The notes under the pieces were generated by a model. That model was not told the DNA's origin, searched no databases, and was given only the letters and a program-made list of their open reading frames with translations. Shown one piece after another: positions 20,558-21,374 of a DNA stretch of 21,374 bases (positions within the stretch are counted from its first letter, which is position 1; each line of letters opens with the position of its first letter). Source of the stretch: a virus; the IMG/VR virus record IMGVR_UViG_3300042691_000922, positions 1-21,374 of that record. One strand, written 5' to 3'. The position numbers were made by a program, and so were the translations under genes.

Positions 20558-21374
20558 ATGAGTTTCTATGGTGGTATGAGATCGCAGGGGTTTTCATCTT
20601 CTGCACCGTCTACAGCTAACACTGCATTGCCTCCTGCGCTTGCAAGTATGTTTGGTCGCGCTCCTGCTGCTCCTGCCCCGATGGCTCCCGCTTCTGCTGC
20701 CCCGATGATGACTCTACCTGCTGTTCAGCAGCCCGGCGCTGGCGCACCGATGGCAATTAATATGCAGGCTTTGCAGACACAGCCGACTGGTACTGTCGCT
20801 AGCAACCCGAACTATCCGGTCTTGGATTTCCGTATGCAGCCTACCTATGCGGATGGCGGTATGGTTCCTCCCGCTGGTAGTATGGCTCCTCCTGCCGGTA
20901 TGGCTCCTCCTAGCCCACAGCCAATGCCGCAGATGCCCTCAGCTCCTGCCACCCCAATCAGTTCTGCTGATATGGAAGGTGAAATTCAACGGCTTATGTC
21001 TCAGAATCCTGAGGTTATTCAGAAGATTCAGCAGACGCTTATGCAGGCTGTTCAGTCTGGACAGCTTACACTTGAACAACTTAACACCGCTGTTCAGTTA
21101 GCTAAGGCAGCGGCACAGAACCCAGAGTTGTATCCGCGACTAAGAGCACTGGCTATTCAACGTGGCCTTGCTGACGAAGATGAATTGCCGCAGCAGTACG
21201 ATCAAAGCATTGTTATGGCGCTTCTACTCGCAGGTGCTGCAGTCCAGCAGCAGATGGGTGGTCAGTCTAGCGGTCCAGTTCAGCAGATGGCAAATGGTGG
21301 TCGCGTCCGTCCGGGTATGTACGCCGCAGGCGGTGGTATTGCTACAGGAAGTCCGTCCGGTGATCGCACGGGTC
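20558..21374 (+). CDS. Pro/Ala/Met/Gln-rich YADGGMV protein, partial at right edge
   Basis: Open through the window end (272 complete codons). TAGGAG sits 7 bases before the ATG. Residues 1-80 are Ala/Pro/Met-rich low complexity. QPTYADGGMVPPAGSMAPPA follows. A helical, Gln-rich region (EIQRLMSQNPEVIQKIQQTL; TLEQLNTAVQLAKAAAQNPE) looks like a coiled coil. The last part contains VQQMANGGRVRPGMYAAGGG then IATGSPSGDRTG, a Gly-rich motif seen in phage internal or scaffolding-like proteins. Such Gln/Met-rich proteins near the tail end are often virion-internal or ejected proteins, but this is inference. The motif YADGGMV is shared with the partial protein at the left edge. Confidence 0.75.
   Translation, partial: MSFYGGMRSQGFSSSAPSTANTALPPALASMFGRAPAAPAPMAPASAAPMMTLPAVQQPGAGAPMAINMQALQTQPTGTVASNPNYPVLDFRMQPTYADGGMVPPAGSMAPPAGMAPPSPQPMPQMPSAPATPISSADMEGEIQRLMSQNPEVIQKIQQTLMQAVQSGQLTLEQLNTAVQLAKAAAQNPELYPRLRALAIQRGLADEDELPQQYDQSIVMALLLAGAAVQQQMGGQSSGPVQQMANGGRVRPGMYAAGGGIATGSPSGDRTG

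Noticed and set aside
20847-21101. 84-residue plus-strand Leu/Arg-rich frame near the right edge
   Set aside because: It lies wholly inside the open Pro/Ala/Met-rich gene that begins at 20558 with a good ribosome site.
1-21374. CRISPR arrays, tRNAs, insertion sequences, integrase, attachment sites
   Set aside because: None is visible: no spaced direct repeats, cloverleaf-like elements, transposase motifs or recombinase frames.
1-21374. Sigma-70-like promoters
   Set aside because: Intergenic gaps are mostly under 60 bases and I saw no convincing pair of -35/-10 boxes with correct spacing.

Overview
The window is a dense, entirely plus-strand structural and lysis block from a tailed bacteriophage (Caudoviricetes). 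About 33 genes are packed end to end, many overlapping by 1 or 4 bases. It contains a P22-like portal, scaffold and coat protein, two head-tail adaptor-like proteins and a beta-rich 806-aa tail nozzle-like protein. No tape-measure, tail-tube or sheath gene appears in 21 kb, so a short-tailed (podovirus-like) virion is the best inference. A 3-TM holin, an N-acetylmuramidase endolysin and a small lipoprotein point to a Gram-negative host. The many small conserved proteins of unknown function resemble those I remember from uncultured aquatic phages. No integrase, replication, terminase or tRNA gene is visible. The terminase is probably just left of base 1.

Layout: (1) 1-5.2 kb holds head morphogenesis: a partial small gene, portal, a small coupled protein, scaffold, coat, and a probable decoration protein flanked by two near-identical G6/C6 terminators. 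(2) 5.26-6.8 kb is a cassette of small, mostly very basic proteins, including one GTG-start 59-aa gene and one shortened by a clear GTG/Shine-Dalgarno start. (3) 6.8-9.35 kb holds the adaptor pair and small tail or baseplate-like proteins. (4) 9.35-15.4 kb is an adhesin array. Three proteins share the same N-terminal ~100-residue module but end in different tips (GIG-repeat fibre, beta-sandwich, polyglycine). Between the first and second lie a tandemly duplicated gene and a further fibre-like protein. A tail-fibre-chaperone-like gene lies between the second and third. (5) 15.4-17.8 kb is a lysis and membrane cassette: XhlA-like protein, Met/Lys-rich miniprotein, C-terminally anchored protein, lipoprotein, 2-TM protein, 3-TM holin and muramidase. 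(6) 17.8 kb to the end holds the tail nozzle-like protein, a small tail protein and a Pro/Ala/Met-rich protein running off the right edge.

Working together, the head genes build and fill a procapsid. The adaptors and nozzle close the portal and form the short tail, the fibre genes supply several alternative or simultaneous receptor-binding tips, and the lysis cassette releases progeny. The least explained parts are the small basic protein cassette, the self-propagating duplicated gene pair, and the YADGGMV-motif proteins at both ends. All family names are from recognition of the sequence, not from a database search.
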